6,383 nucleotides of DNA from positions 1 to 6,383 of the forward strand of contig CAJUOF010000027.1 of the NCBI GenBank assembly GCA_910587905.1, read 5' to 3'. Origin of the DNA: an uncultured Lachnospiraceae bacterium. GTDB taxonomy: Bacteria; Bacillota_A; Clostridia; Lachnospirales; Lachnospiraceae. A program made the position numbers and the translations under genes. The notes below the pieces were generated by a model. That model was not told the DNA's origin. It ran no database searches and was given only the letters and a program-made list of their open reading frames with translations. Below, in pieces: positions 6,001-6,383 of this stretch. The stretch's first letter is position 1. The number at the start of each line of letters is the position of its first letter.

Positions 6001-6383
6001 CCTCTCGATCAACTGCATATCTGATTGAAACATAGCCGCATAAGGCTCCAGAGCGGCATCTTCCCTGCAGAGGGACAAGGCGGACTCATACTGTTTCATC
6101 AATTCCCCCGCCGCCAGATGAAGCTCCTCCATCAACGCTTTCATCCACGCAGTTTCCATGATCTCTTCCTCCGAAACCATGGCCAGTCCTTCCCTCCAAC
6201 AATCAAGCTGCCGCTCCGGCTCCGGATAAGCCGCCGCAAAATCATAGAGCTTCAGGATATATTCCGCAATGCTCCCGTCACTCTTCCCCTCTCCATAGCT
6301 CTCTACAAACAGCAAAAATTCCGGAGAAGCCTCCCGATAGGCTTCTTCCAGAAGCTCCCCCATGGTTTCCTCCCTGAGCAGCG
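3028..6383 (-). CDS. addA: ATP-dependent helicase/nuclease subunit A (AddA), 5' end outside window
   Basis: At least 1,111 residues are present from the internal Met at 6363. The frame continues unbroken to the edge (L-L-R-E-E-T before that Met), so the real start lies upstream. By comparison with B. subtilis AddA (about 1,230 residues), roughly 150 N-terminal residues with the Q motif and Walker A are missing. AddA pairs with AddB to unwind and resect double-strand breaks up to Chi-like sites and load RecA, in the cytoplasm. Counting from that Met, UvrD-type helicase motifs are II D-E-Y-Q-D (264-268), III G-D-V-K-Q-S-I-Y-K-F-R (294-304), IV H-R-N-F-R-S (331-336), V I-H-K-S-K-G-L-E (674-681) and VI Y-V-A-L-T-R-A (749-755). 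The RecB-type nuclease domain is complete: G-T-A-Y-H (His944), G-V-I-D (Asp1041), V-D-Y-K-T-D (Asp1054, Lys1056) and Q-L-D-F-Y (Gln1079, Tyr1083). Both activities in this part look intact. addB usually precedes addA and should lie just to the right. A run of eight G in the coding strand (4378-4371) encodes S-G-G-E at 662-665 without disturbing the frame. Confidence 0.97.
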   Translation of the reverse strand, partial: LLREETMGELLEEAYREASPEFLLFVESYGEGKSDGSIAEYILKLYDFAAAYPEPERQLDCWREGLAMVSEEEIMETAWMKALMEELHLAAGELMKQYESALSLCREDAALEPYAAMFQSDMQLIERLLEAESYREAGKYLEGAKNSFVRKPRISKKALLDEERKEFLSSLRDTMKKEVSAMAEAFYLGPISQVCSDVQKVKEPLGELIRLALAFGQAFGEAKREKNIVDFNDVAHFALRILTKPSGDGGFLPSETAVELSQSFHEIMIDEYQDSNWIQEAILNSVSKEREGHPNVFMVGDVKQSIYKFRQARPELFMEKYASYTKEDGAYQKIDLHRNFRSREAVLQTANFLFGQLMDRKLGGISYDEDAALIPGRQFPKGNMSETQSENGSPQTELLLLDPGKASETEEEFREYQAKELEARAVAERIKGLVSPESGFQVLDKETGEYRTARYGDIVILLRTISGWAEVFTDVLMEAGIPAVAQTRTGYFTAREIRCMLNLLRVIDNPMQDVPLAAVMTSPMGNFSSEELAVLTAEAGQEALPRQIRGLYGALQTYARQGNEEMAGSAEEALAQKSGRFLSMLSDFREKAVYLRLHELLRYILEKTGYGFVLAAMPGGSIRKKNMEMLIKRAVDYENTSYQGVFQFVRYIEKLQKYSVDFGDAALSGGEENVVRITSIHKSKGLEYPIVILSGAGKPFNRQDMNRKILFHPELGLAADFVDVERRVKAATLPKKVFQRRLRMEMLGEELRVLYVALTRAEEKLIITGADRSLETKLTKWNSLRLSEEEALPYGAVFSAGSYLDWILMALVRNRAYGEILSDRGITPPVFHPLYAREVPVHVGLATVEELIKGEVFRQAAGKYLRGELPQAGEAGNEALMGRLKASLSYRYSHEAAVTAPRKFSVSELKKEGMDEAEEQLFSEEAKVRGPRFLESEEPLSGAVRGTAYHRLLELLPFQTEPTAQAVRLAVKELEREGLLPKDTERTLNLGRIWRFLASPLGRRMAGAGDLKKEQQFVMGLPAKKIRAEYGEGSLAEEMMLVQGVIDAWFEEEGALVLVDYKTDRLDQSDKETARKNLVERYRTQLDFYQAALEMSTGKQVRERYIYSFSLEEAIPV

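Overview
All genes in the window lie on the minus strand. In transcription order (right to left) they are the 3' part of addA, a membrane-anchored C39-type cysteine peptidase, a TepA/YmfB-type ClpP-like serine protease, and the start of an unrecognised acidic protein. The content suggests a member of the Clostridia, most likely Lachnospiraceae or a close relative. The reasons are an AddA-type rather than RecB-type recombination nuclease, a TepA-type ClpP homologue, strong AGGAGG Shine-Dalgarno sites, AT-rich sigma-A promoters and roughly balanced G+C. The family-level placement is an inference from gene families and style, not from a marker gene.

Layout from right to left: 6383-3028 is addA, cut at its 5' end by the window edge, with helicase motifs II-VI and a complete C-terminal nuclease domain. 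At 3027-2863 there is an AT-rich spacer holding a weak hairpin and an extended -10 promoter. At 2862-1891 lies the C39 peptidase, and at 1824-1072 the TepA-like protease. These two share a 66-nt gap with no promoter or terminator seen, so they probably form one transcription unit. The unit ends in a strong intrinsic terminator whose stem overlaps the last codons of the protease gene. Only about 20 bp further on is a near-consensus sigma-A promoter (TTGGCA-17-TATAAT). It is followed by an unusually long untranslated leader of about 340 nt and then the acidic protein gene at 653.

The left edge is not biological. Bases 1-19 are an exact copy of the 3' end of the Illumina TruSeq read-1 adapter, so genomic sequence starts at about base 20 and the acidic protein is truncated by a contig end, not by a real stop codon.

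Functionally, AddA is a DNA double-strand-break repair subunit. The two proteases downstream act in different compartments (one outside the membrane, one predicted cytosolic), and their pairing is the most biologically suggestive part of the window. No mobile element, CRISPR array, tRNA or rRNA was seen. Apart from the long leader and the unknown protein, this looks like an ordinary chromosomal region.
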